Shown here one piece after another: positions 12,170-22,129 of a stretch of 64,000 bases of DNA. The number at the start of each line of letters is the position of its first letter. Within the stretch, counting starts at the first letter, position 1. This DNA is from Neostapfia colusana (lineage: Eukaryota; Streptophyta; Magnoliopsida; Poales; Poaceae): NCBI GenBank assembly GCA_030760725.1, contig JASWHV010000008.1, positions 54,039,671 to 54,103,670 on the forward strand, read 5' to 3'. Under the pieces are notes generated by a model. The model saw only the letters and a list, made by a program, of their open reading frames with translations, was not told the origin of the DNA and searched no databases. Made by a program: the position numbers and the translations under genes.

Positions 12170-12567
12170 TGTAACACCCCAAAATCCTGTTAAGAGGGGA
12201 ATTTAAAATTTTTTAGACATATTGCATGGGCTGCAGAAATTCAAATTTAGTTGGAATTCAAATTCAAATTCAAACCAGAAAAGAAATGGAAAAAGAAAAA
12301 GAAAAACAGAAAAAAAAACCGGCCAGTGGGCCGAAACCCACCAGCCGTCCCACCCCACCAAGCGCCAGCCCGCAGCCGCGCGCCCCATTCCCTTTCTCGC
12401 TGATGTGTGGGGCCCGCCATCCTTCTTCCTCCTCGCGCCCGCGCTCGGCCGGCCGGGACTCTTCTCTCCTCCGAATCAAAACCGCCCCGGATACTCGCGT
12501 ATCCCAGCCGAATTTCGGTGCTGGACGACGCAAACTCGATCACAAACGAACGCCACCCTTACCCGGC

Positions 12568-12574
12568 TATATAA
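12568..12574 (+). promoter_or_regulatory. LTR TATA box (A2 LTR)
   Basis: TATATAA in GGCTATATAAACATCGG lies about 50 nt before the first LTR splice donor (CCG/GTGAGA near 12625). The same arrangement is present in the other family-A LTRs. Confidence 0.65.
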
Positions 12575-12725
12575 ACATCGGCATCTTCCCGATTTTCACC
12601 CACGATCAGCCATTTTTCTTTCCGGTGAGAACCCGAGTTTCTCCGGCCAATTTCGCTCGATCTTCGCTCGGGATTTCTGATCTAACGCGCTGATCATGAT
12701 CCACCTCCTCCGGGGAATCACGCAG

Positions 12726-15330
12726 GTGCAGAAAACCCAGTGGTTTGCGCTTCAAACACAGCGCCGACGAGCCTTGCCGTGAATTCACCTCGGACCTCGT
12801 CGCCGACCGCTTTCCAGGATCTCCGAGCTCAAGAAAACCCCCGAAGTGAGATCCCCGACCTCCCCTCCACTGATCTAAGCTATGAAATCCCAGTTTTAGG
12901 AAGAATTGACGAAGAGCCGAAGCTCTCCGGCGAGATCGCCACCTTCCGCCGCCGGGCAGCGCCGCCCGCGCTCGATCAGAGCGACGTGGCCGCTTGTGCG
13001 CCGTCTATTTTAAATCGCACGGTAGAATTTAAATCCCCGCGTACCGGTTCGGCGTTATAATCTCAGCCGTCTGTTTTAAATCGGACGGTCCACATCAGCC
13101 CCGCGTTATAAAGGTCAGGATTCTTACGCGCTACCCCCTGGGGTTCTCGGAAAATACGAGCTAGCCCCGGAAACTTCTGATCTAGCCCCTGGAACTTCAG
13201 AAATTCATGTAAATTCAATTAAAAATCAGTTTTAGCCCCCTGGACTAAATAAAAATTAACAATAATCCTCTGTTATGTGTAGTTAGACCCCTGGAAATTT
13301 ATGAAATAATATAATAGACCCTTTAATGGGGTGAGTTTGCCTTTTTAACCTTATATAATATTAAATTTAGGAATTTGAATATGTATTTAAGATTTAAATT
13401 TAAAAGGGTGAGGCACACACATTGTAAATTCAAGTTTAAACTCTACTAACAATTGGAAAGCTTTAGAATGAGCTCAAAATAAATTTTAGGCTGAAATGAA
13501 GTCTGTTTGGGTGTGTTCATGTTTATTAGATCTAGAAACACATTTTTAGGCTAGGAAATAATTCTGAAAATTGGTAAAATAAATGTAAAATAGTTCACAT
13601 CAGAGGAGAAGTTCAAAAATATATTATTTAATATTTTAGATCAGAACCTATTCTGTTTATATGATGTGTCTTACTATTTTCATAATAAAGTTCACAATTA
13701 GGTATAGAAAATAAATCTTAAAATATAGGAAAATAGGTATGCATAACTAAAAAATGATAAATGAAATCTCCAAAATCCAAAGATTTCAGTTTAGGGTTTG
13801 GTAGAAGATCTGAAAACCCATTTGGAGTAGGAAAATACCTTCCATGCATACTTGGTAGCTAAGATGTGTATCAATTGAATATAAGGAATTGGTTTAAATT
13901 AGAAATTCATATATAGTGTGCAAACATAAATCTGAATACAAAAGTTAGAAATCATATGCACATGTTTAAAAGTGCATGTAAGCCCAAAATCAACACACAT
14001 AGAGTAACCACAACACATAGAAATGTGAATGACTTTCATAAATGTGAATGTGTGAACTATGTCTTATGGATTGTTGTTTTCTTTTGCTATGAGTGATGGT
14101 ATGAGTAGAACCTGCTCCAGAGCAAGTTCTTCCTTTCCAAGATCAGGACTATCCATTCCCAGAGCAGCAGGAAGAAGGCAAGTGTCCTTGACCACTTTGA
14201 TCCTATACTAGGATGTGTAGATAGAATTATTTGCATTGTCAATTGAAATATGAAACCCATGCTAGGAAGTTTCCCTAGAATTGCATTACCTTGTTTCCTT
14301 GTAGCTTGGGTTGGGATTTATTTTATCATGTCATTTATTCATATGCTTATGATTAGCCATGCTTAGAATGGGATAATTGGGATATGAGACCATCAGTTTA
14401 TTTACCATACTCTTGAATGAGATGTTATGAGTTATGTAGAAGTAGGGATCAAGGCAAGTTGGATGATTTGGTTGGTGCTGGATGCACGAGACTCGGGTTT
14501 GTGTTTAGTACTTGCCTGGATCCTAAGGACCGGTTCATGGAGCATGTAACATGGCTTTACCGTGCCAACCACATGCTGAGATGGGGCAGCTTGGCCAATT
14601 AATTAGGTGTATCCCCAGCGTAGTATGGGTGTGTAGTATGGTGCAGGGAGTAGGTGTCAGCTGGACTACCGTATGAACCGCAAGGCTCCAGAGGGGGCCA
14701 CTGCAGCGGGGTTGGAACCTCTTGTATGCTGTTAGGGGTGAAACCTCAGTGGGCCCACGCTCGTTGGGAATCCCTTTGTAAAGGCTTCGTAGTGATCTCC
14801 TGGCTATACACCTGGGAAGTGTGAATGTGGTTCGTAGCCACTGGCATAATGGAGGTTCTTTTAGTCCACCCGGCAACGGGGGATGAAATCGTTACATGTG
14901 TGTACAGTGGTGATAACTCTGCAGAGTCAAAACTGTCATGACAGCCGTGCTCACGGTCAAGAGCGGCTTGGACTTATTCATGATTAGAGGATGATGGCTT
15001 TGGAAGTTGTGGATGTTAAGCGGTGAGCCTAACATTGGAAATGATGTTATGGTTATTTAATTATGATGATGGGATGGGAGATTGGGATCATTTCACCTAT
15101 GTAGTAATGTAGGTGCTTAATAAGCTAAGGTGGTAGGCAATAATTGCGTAGTGCTTTAACCATGAGTTCAACCTCTTCTTGCTCTAGCCATGCATGACAT
15201 AACTTTCCCACACTTGCTGAGTACCATCGGTACTCAACCTTGCATATTTGTTGGTTTATATTGTTGCTCAGGTCAAGATAATGAAGTGGTGTTTAATGAT
15301 CAAGACTTTGGACCTGAAGGAGGTTTCTAG
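12726..15330 (+). CDS. Candidate spliced ORF inside LTR (A2 copy)
   Basis: The segments 12726-12845 (120 nt), 14109-14177 (69 nt) and 15272-15330 (59 nt, TAG) match the A1 exons exactly in length and phase. The intervening lengths differ (1263 and 1094 nt). The first donor has lost its last exonic G (CCGAA/GTGAG). The second donor is AAG/GCAAGT, a GC type. The middle exon encodes PEQVLPFQDQDYPFPEQQEE and the last ends NDQDFGPEGGF. No stop interrupts the joined frame. There is no in-frame ATG in exon 1, and TAA lies upstream of it. Confidence 0.45.
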
Positions 15331-15574
15331 GTTCATGGAGTTCCCCGGGCAACGCCTGTGATGGAGCCCACAATAATAATATTCCGCTGCTAGTTTAATT
15401 ACTTGTGATGAACTTATCGTCCATCGAGACATATGCTATGTAAGACTTATTTATATTCGACACCTGGCTTGTAATAAATGATGTTTCACTATTTGTCATC
15501 ACATGTATGAGAAAATGATCCTGGCATACATGTGATATTCACTCGGTTGTTCTTCGGAGAAACCGGGTGTGACA

Positions 15575-16294
15575 GAAGTGGTATCATAGCCAAAGTTGCC
15601 CGTAGGAACGTGGACCTAGGTAGAAATGAACGTATTTAAGGACCCTATTTTCTTAAAAACTATTTTACAAGGTGTGGGTTGAAAAGTGTTATTTAATGGG
15701 CCACTTTATTCATCTTACCCCATCTTTTATTCAAAATAGGATTTTTGTTTAAAATCTTATCTAACTTAATTTTAAATGCTTTATGTTTTAGATGGTTCGC
15801 ATGATCCGCACCGCTCGCAAGTCCACCGGAGGGAGAGTTCCCGTAGTTGCCCTTGCCCTGAGAGAGAAGAACCGTCCGATGACGTATCTCTCCTACGGAT
15901 TGGTAGTAGGAGGCTTGTTGCGCCGTCTTCGACGCATGCTCCAAGCCGCCGGCAATACGGACAAGCTAATCATACACTATAGCTCCACCAGGACCATCCG
16001 TGAGAAGAGCGAAGAATGGAGTTCAGAGATGAGGATTATACACGAAAATCAGCTGCTCAAGATCCACCGCTCTCCAGCTTGTCGAGCGACACAGGTCGAT
16101 GCGGAGAAGGATGTCACCTGGGAGGCAACCACCTGTCAGAGTCACGTCTATCGTCGTCACCTGGACATGACTGAGTACATGTATGTCCTCCAGCACGAGA
16201 GTGGTACAACGGAGTACAAGTACCCGCCAGTGCAGCAGGGGACTTCCCATGAGCACATGGACTTGTGCTTGGAGGATGCTGCTATGCTCAGCAC
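15575..16294 (+). pseudogene. Leader and truncated ORF0 of a second family A element
   Basis: After the LTR come the primer-binding site (15579-15591, TGGTATCATAGCC, one change from the canonical site) and a leader. The ORF0 ATG is at 15792, directly after TTTTAG. The reading frame follows intact ORF0 through HEHMDLCLEDAAMLST and is then cut at about 16294 inside the coding sequence. The apparent ORF runs on to 16361 using foreign LTR sequence. It is homologous to the 259-residue ORF0 at 27011-27790. Confidence 0.85.
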
Positions 16295-16844
16295 ATGGAC
16301 TTGGATTTGGAGACTTCATTTATCATTTTCTATATTTTTCAGATTTATTTTCTATGCCTAAAAGTGAGTTTTATTATGAAAATAGTAAGACACATCATCT
16401 AAACAGAATAGGTTCTGATCTAAAATGTTCAATAATATATCTTTGAACTTCCTCTCTGATGTGGAACAAATTAAATTTATTTTACTAGTTTTTAGAATGA
16501 TTTCCTAGCCTAAAATATGTTTCTAGAAATAATAAATATGAATATCATTTAGACAGAATTCATTTCAGCCTAAAATCTATTTTTAACTCATTCTAAAGTT
16601 TTCCAAGTGCTAGTAGAGTTTAAATTTGAATTTACAATGTGTTTGCCTCACTTTTTAAATTTAAATCCTAATCACATATTCAAATTTCTGAATTTAATAT
16701 CATATAGGGTCAAAAAGGTAAATCCACCCTACTACAGGGTCTAATTTATTATTTCATAAATTTCCAGGGGTATAACTACACATAACAGAGGGGTTTTTCT
16801 AATTTTTATTAAGTCCAGGGGCTAAAACTGATCTTTATTAAGTC
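16290..16844 (-). repeat. LTR scrap with scrambled junctions
   Basis: About 16308-16833 is the middle of a family-A LTR in minus orientation, equivalent to roughly 2050-2580 of the A1 LTR. It is the remains of A4's 3' LTR. On its left the 14-mer AGCACATGGACTTG from ORF0 (16252-16265) is repeated at 16290-16303. On its right the 11-mer TTTATTAAGTC (16805-16815) recurs at 16834-16844. The rest of the LTR, the polypurine tract, the end of the chromodomain and the left half of A3's 5' LTR are missing. Confidence 0.8.
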
Positions 16845-19800
16845 TCCAAAACCTTGACCGGTTGCTCGGCATAAGACAGATCTTCTCCTACGTCAATCTC
16901 ATTCATTGGTAACATCTCTTCAGGCGTCCTCAGACATTTCTTGAGCTGTGACACATGGAATACATCGTGCACATCTGATAGGCGAGCCGGTAGTTCTAGT
17001 TGATATGCCACTTCGCCTTTCCTCTCCAGAACCTGAAAGGGTCCGATGTATCGAGGTGATAACATCCCTTTCACCTTGAACCGACGAAGTCCTCGGATAG
17101 GGGACATCTTGAGATAAACATAGTCCCCCACGTTGAAAATGAGCTCTCTTCTCCGTACATCGGCATAGCTCTTTTGTCGTGTTTGTGCTATCCTCAAGTT
17201 GTTGCAGATTTCCCTCACTTTCGCCTCGGCTTCTTGTAGTACCTTGGGCCCAAACACTTTACTTTCCCCTGTTTGGTTCCAAAATAGTGGAGTTCTGCAC
17301 TTCCTGCCATACAAAGCCTCAAATGGTGACATCTTCATACTAGCCTGATAGCTGTTTTTATAGGAGAGCTCTGCATACGGTAAGTTCTTATCCCAACTCC
17401 TATTGTTCTTGAGCGCACACGCCCTCAACATATCCTCAAGGATCTGATTGGTTCTTTTCGTCTGTCCGTCAGTCTAAGGATGATAGGCAGAAATAAAATT
17501 CAGATGAGTTCCCTTGGTTTCATGTAACTTCTGCCAGAACCTTGAGGTGAACTGTGTCCTTCGATCTGACACTATCTTCTTTGGCACTCCATGGAAACAT
17601 ACGATCCTTGACATGTTTAATTCTGCCAATTTGTATCCGCTGTAGCTTTCTTTCACGGGGATGAAATGAGCTGCCTTGGTTAGCCTGTCGATGATGACCC
17701 ATATCGAATCATATCCTGATTGGGTCCTAGGCAGTCCCACTATGAAATCCATACCGATTTCTTCCCATTTCCATTCAGGCACTTTGAGTGGTTGCAATAA
17801 TCCCGCGGGTCGTTGATGTTCTGCTTTCACCAACTGACATGTGTCACACAGGGCAACATGTTCCGCGACATCTCGCTTCATTCCATACCACCAATATCTG
17901 CTCTTGAGGTCATGATACATCTTCGTACTTCCAGGATGAATGGAATAGTCAGAATCATGAGTCTCCTTCAAAATCAATTCACGGATCTCCTTCACTTCAG
18001 GCACACAGATTCTTTTCCTGTGCCACACCGTACCTTGTTCATCCTCTCTGAAACCAGGGGCTTTATTACCCTTGATGATTTCTCTGATTTCTTGTATCTT
18101 CTCATCAGTCTTTTGACCGTCGCTTATATCTTGCTCTAATGTGGAGTCCACTTCCATGGCGATGGCTTCACCACTATTCACCAAACATAGATTGAGTTTT
18201 ACAACCTCTTCCTTCAGTTCTGTAGGTATGTCCTTTAAGCTCAACCTATTGACCTGCACCTTCCAGCTTAAAGCATCTGCTACGACGTTCGCTTTCCCAG
18301 GATGATAGTTGATGCCCACATCAAAGTCATTGATTAGCTCTAACCATCTCCTTTGTCTGAGGTTGAGATCTGGCTGTGTGAAAATATACTTTAAGCTCTT
18401 ATGATCCGTATATATCTCTGTCCTCTTCCCCATCAAGTAATGCTGCCAAATCTTCAACGCGTGTACCACTGCGGCTAGCTCTAGGTCATGCGTAGGATAG
18501 TTCTTCTCGTGTTTACGGAGCTGCCGGGACGCATAAGCCACGACATGCCCCTCTTGCATGAGAACACATCCCAACCCGTTTCCAGAGGCATCGCAGTACA
18601 CCGAAAAGTTCTTCTACATATCTGGCATAACTAGCACTGGGGCTGTTGTCAATCTTTTCTTCAGCTCTTGAAAACTCGTCTCACACTGCGGTGTCCATGT
18701 GAATGTGATTCCCTTCTCTAACAATTTGGTGAGGGGTCTCGAAATCTTGGAGAAACCCTCGATAAACCGTCGATAATACCCAGCCAATCCTAAGAAGCTT
18801 CGAACTTCCCCGACATTCTCAGGGGTCTTCCACTTCTGTACATCCTCGATCTTGGCGGGATCTACAGAGATTCCTCCCTCCGAAATTATATGTCCTAAGA
18901 AGGGAACTCTCTTCAGCCAAAACTCACACTTGCTCTACTTGGCATATAGTTGGTGTTCTCTCAGCTTTTGCAACACCAACCTTATATGTTCCTCATGTTC
19001 TTCTTCATCTTTGGAGAAGACAAGAATGTCATCTATGAAAACCACCACAAATTTGTCCAGATATTCCATGAATACCTTGTTCATGAGATACATGAAGTAT
19101 GCCGGGGCATTAGCTGGCCCGAAAGGCATGACGGTGTATTCATACAGTCCGTACCGAGATACGAAAGCTGTCTTTAGAATATCAGTTTGCCTTATCTTAA
19201 GTTGGTGATATCCCGACCTGAGATCAATTTTCGAGAACACACAAGCCCCCCTCAACTGATTAAACAAGTCTTCAATGCGGGGTAATGGGTACTTGTTCTT
19301 GATGGTTACTTCATTCAACGCAGGGTAGTCTACGCACAACCTTTGGGTTCCATCCTTCTTAGGCACAAATATCACTGGAGCTCCCCATAGTGAGGAACTA
19401 GGAAGAATGTACCCCTTCTCTGTCAATTCTCTTAAATGTTCCTTGAGTTCTTCCAGTTGTTTGGAGTCCATCCGATAGGGTCTCTTGTATATCGGAGCTG
19501 TTCTAGGCACTAGCTCAATCGCGAATTCCACTTCACGATCGGGAGGCATACCTGGCAACTCCTCCGGAAAAACATCTAGATATTCCCTGATGATCCTGGT
19601 CTCCTCCACTTCCACCTCAACTTGATTGAGTTTAATGTCCCTCCTAGGCTCTTGTATGGTTATGAACTTTACTCTGGTGCCACTAGGGTGAGTTAGTTCC
19701 ACCGTTCTTGTCGAACAATGGATGATTCCTTTATGTTTGGTCAACCAATCCATACCCAAAATAATATCTATCCCTGGTGAATCTATTACTATGAGGTTTG

Positions 19801-20826
19801 CAGTAAATATCACCCCATTAATGTCTAGATTCACCTTGGGACACACTTGTCTTGTCCTTGTTTCTCCCCCTAGAGAGTTTACTGCTAGCATATGGTTCAT
19901 TTGTGTTGTTGCTAGATCATGCTTCTTAACAAACCCTTGGGCAATGAACGAGTGGGTAGCACCAGAATCGAACAACAGGGTTGCAATGTGTAAATTGGCA
20001 GGAAACTTACCAACTACCACGTCAGGTGCCTCTTGCGCCTCCTCCATGGTTACGTGGTTCACCCGTCCTCGCATCATATTCTGCTGCTGCGGCTGCACGG
20101 GCTTCTTCTTTGGGCACTTATGAGCGTAGTGCCCCACCTCGCAACAATTGAAGCATTGCACCCCAACCTTAGGTGCCTGGCCTTTGTTGTCTTGGGGTTG
20201 GTTCTGTGGTCCTTGCACTGCTGGTTGAGGTTGATATGTGGGACGAGGCTGCTGTACAAACTGACACTGCGGCTGTGCCGGTGCTGATGGAGGCCCGAAA
20301 TTTGGGTTGTACCCTCTAGGTGCTGACTAGGGTACCACAGCACGGCTCGTCTGCCCTGCGGGTGGTTGCATCAGTCGTGGGCTTGTGTTGCTACCCAAGG
20401 CTTGGTGTGACCATCCCGCCTTCCTCTTGTTTTCATTTTCCAAGGCCTTCAGCTTCCTCTCCACAACAAATGCTCTGTCCACCATCTTTTGGAAGCTTTC
20501 ATACTCATCTTACTTTCAATAGTCTTCAGCCAATCATCGGCCTCCAGAGGTTCAGCAGCACTTGCAAACTTTAGAGGTTGAGTTCCTAGAAACTCACTCA
20601 ACCTTGGTTGGCGTGGTGCAGCTTGTGTAGGTGGAACTTGATGCAAGTTAGCCACCACTTGAGTCAAGTTCTGGATGAGCTGATTTTGATTCTCCAGCAT
20701 TTGGCTGAGAGGATCAACTTCTTCACGGCGACCACCCCTGTCCTGGCCTCCAGAAAGATGAGGGTTGCATGCCTCATCATTGTTGTTGGCGGGGTTGGCG
20801 GCACGTCCTTTTCCTCTTCCGGCCAT
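16845..20826 (-). pseudogene. gag-pol polyprotein of A4 (broken, chromodomain lost)
   Basis: The gag ATG is at 20826, directly after TTCTGCCAG. About 355 bp of capsid coding sequence is missing at about 20505, where AAGATGAG joins TATGAAAGC across a shared GAG; this shifts the frame. Later lesions are stops near 20330, 18935, 18614 and 17474. The zinc knuckle has CFNCCEVGH instead of CFNCGEVGH. Protease (LFDSGATHSF), reverse transcriptase (FIDDIL), RNase H (YCDASG, YTDHKSL) and integrase (CDTCQL, DFIVGLP) motifs remain. Coding sequence ends at YAEQPVKVLE, where the chromodomain should begin, because of the 3' deletion. Confidence 0.92.
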
Positions 20827-21127
20827 CTGGCAGAATCAACAAATGTTAACTTGATACCATTTAGTATCATCTTACTACTTTCATTTGTTGGTACTTTAAG
20901 GTGTTGAGACTTTGTTAAAATTTTACGAGGGTTTATATCTCACACCAAATAAATGCACTATTATTTCCTGTGGGTTCACACACCAAAGCAAAACATTCTG
21001 AAGACGAGGCTGTGGACAATTGCTCATGGCTTCCACAACTCACGTCACACACCAAGCATTATCACACCATTAACTACGTCACGACTCGACTACTCGACCT
21101 CCTGCTAGCTAGGGAAAAGACTCTACA
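20827..21127 (-). other. Spacer between ORF0 and gag of A4
   Basis: This noncoding 301-bp stretch separates the ORF0 stop from the gag start. It ends on a pyrimidine-containing TTCTGCCAG immediately before the gag ATG, a plausible splice acceptor. I see no ORF conserved with the A3 copy in it. Confidence 0.55.
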
Positions 21128-21907
21128 CTACTCGTCCTCTTGAGCTGGCTCCTCGGGATCTTCCTCCTCATTTCGGCTACCTTCTGATTCTGCTTTGGGT
21201 GGGGAGGCTGCTGGTGGAGAAGTGCGACGACGCCTGATCGCTCGGCGATCCGGGGAGTCAGGAGTCCATGTATCATTCACGGTGACACACAGTTCATTCC
21301 CATCTCCTCTTTCTCTCGCCCTTAAGCAAGCTCGCAGCAACGCCTCCGTTTCCTTCAGGGTGTTTCGGACATCCTGAAGCTCTTGTTGACACTCCTGCAG
21401 TCGAGTGCTGAGCATAGCAGCATCCTCCAAGCACAAGTCCATGTGCTCATGGGAAGTCCCTTGCTGCACCGGTGGGTACTTGTACTCCGTGGTACCACTC
21501 TCACGTTGGAGGACATACATGTACTCAGTTTTGTCCAAGTGGCGACGATAGATGTGACTCTGGCAGGTGATGGCCTCCCAGGTGACATCTTTCTCCGCGT
21601 CAACTTGTGTTGCTCGACAAGTTGGAGAGTGGTGAATCTTAAGCAGCTGATTCTCGTGTATAATCCTCATCTCCGAACTCCATTCTTTCCTCTTCTCACG
21701 GATGGTCCTGGTGGAGTTATAGTGGATGATTAGCTTGCCCGTATTGCCGGCGGCTTCGAGCATACGCCGAAGACGGCGCAACAAGTCTCCTACTGCCAAT
21801 CCGTAGGAAAGGTACGTCACGGGGCGACTCTCCTCTCTTTTGGCAAGGGCAACTACGGGAACTCTCCCTCCCGTGGACTTGCGAGCAGTGCGAATCATGC
21901 GAACCAT
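21128..21907 (-). CDS. ORF0, extra retrotransposon protein upstream of gag (intact, 259 aa)
   Basis: The frame is intact from ATG at 21907, directly after GTTTTAG, to the stop at 21128. It begins MVRMIRTARKSTGG. The central part is rich in aromatic and basic residues (TYLSYGLAVG, RREWS-like, HIYRRHLDKTEYMYVL). A predicted amphipathic or coiled-coil segment follows (RLQECQQELQDVRNTLKETE). The tail is acidic and Pro/Ser-rich (DPEEPAQEDE). It is over 90% identical by eye to the copy at 27011-27790. An extra ORF before gag has been described in some rice gypsy families; the function is unknown. There is no membrane segment or known catalytic motif. An intact frame in an otherwise broken element may be chance or selection. 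Confidence 0.85.
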   Translation of the reverse strand: MVRMIRTARKSTGGRVPVVALAKREESRPVTYLSYGLAVGDLLRRLRRMLEAAGNTGKLIIHYNSTRTIREKRKEWSSEMRIIHENQLLKIHHSPTCRATQVDAEKDVTWEAITCQSHIYRRHLDKTEYMYVLQRESGTTEYKYPPVQQGTSHEHMDLCLEDAAMLSTRLQECQQELQDVRNTLKETEALLRACLRARERGDGNELCVTVNDTWTPDSPDRRAIRRRRTSPPAASPPKAESEGSRNEEEDPEEPAQEDE

Positions 21908-22110
21908 CTAAAACAAAAAGAATTTAAAAATTAGGTTAGATAAACTTTTTAAACAAAAATCCCATTTTGAAGGAAAATTTGGGGTAAGATGAAGAAAATG
22001 ACTCCTTAAATAACACTCTTCAACTCACACCTTGGAAAATAGTTTTTAAGAAAATAGGGTCCTTAAATACGTCCATTTCTACCTAGGTCCACGTTCCTAC
22101 GGGCAACCTT

Positions 22111-22123
22111 GGCTCTGATACCA
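22111..22123 (-). other. Primer-binding site of A4
   Basis: The minus strand reads TGGTATCAGAGCC, the initiator-Met tRNA complement. It lies six bases inside the LTR end at 22130. Confidence 0.92.
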
Positions 22124-22129
22124 CCTTCT

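Larger units (their letters stand above)
7739..15574 (+). mobile_element. Family A Tekay-like element, copy A2 (5'-truncated by nested insertions)
   Basis: The internal region starts inside gag at 7739, where the B solo LTR interrupts it, and runs through pol to a polypurine tract and the LTR at 12170-15574. The 5' LTR, ORF0 and gag start lie left of the window, beyond A1 and the B LTR. The element order is A2 first, then the B element, then A1. Confidence 0.88.
12170..15574 (+). repeat. Family A LTR shared by A2 and a second element
   Basis: It is 3405 bp, starting TGTAACACCCC and ending GGGTGTGACA. Its left neighbour is the A2 polypurine tract, so it is A2's 3' LTR. Its right neighbour is a primer-binding site and ORF0, so it is also a 5' LTR. 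The GC-rich promoter block is at 12250-13100 with TATATAA at 12568-12574; the remainder is AT-rich. It contains the exon-like segments 12726-12845, 14109-14177 and 15272-15330. Confidence 0.92.

Noticed and set aside
16295..16361. C-terminal extension of the ORF0 fragment
   Set aside because: These codons are filler and antisense LTR sequence read by chance after the deletion junction.
18852..19208. Long antisense frames mirroring reverse transcriptase (also 9574-9981, 30010-30417)
   Set aside because: They recur in each copy as the reverse reading of the conserved pol sequence. They are shadows, not genes.
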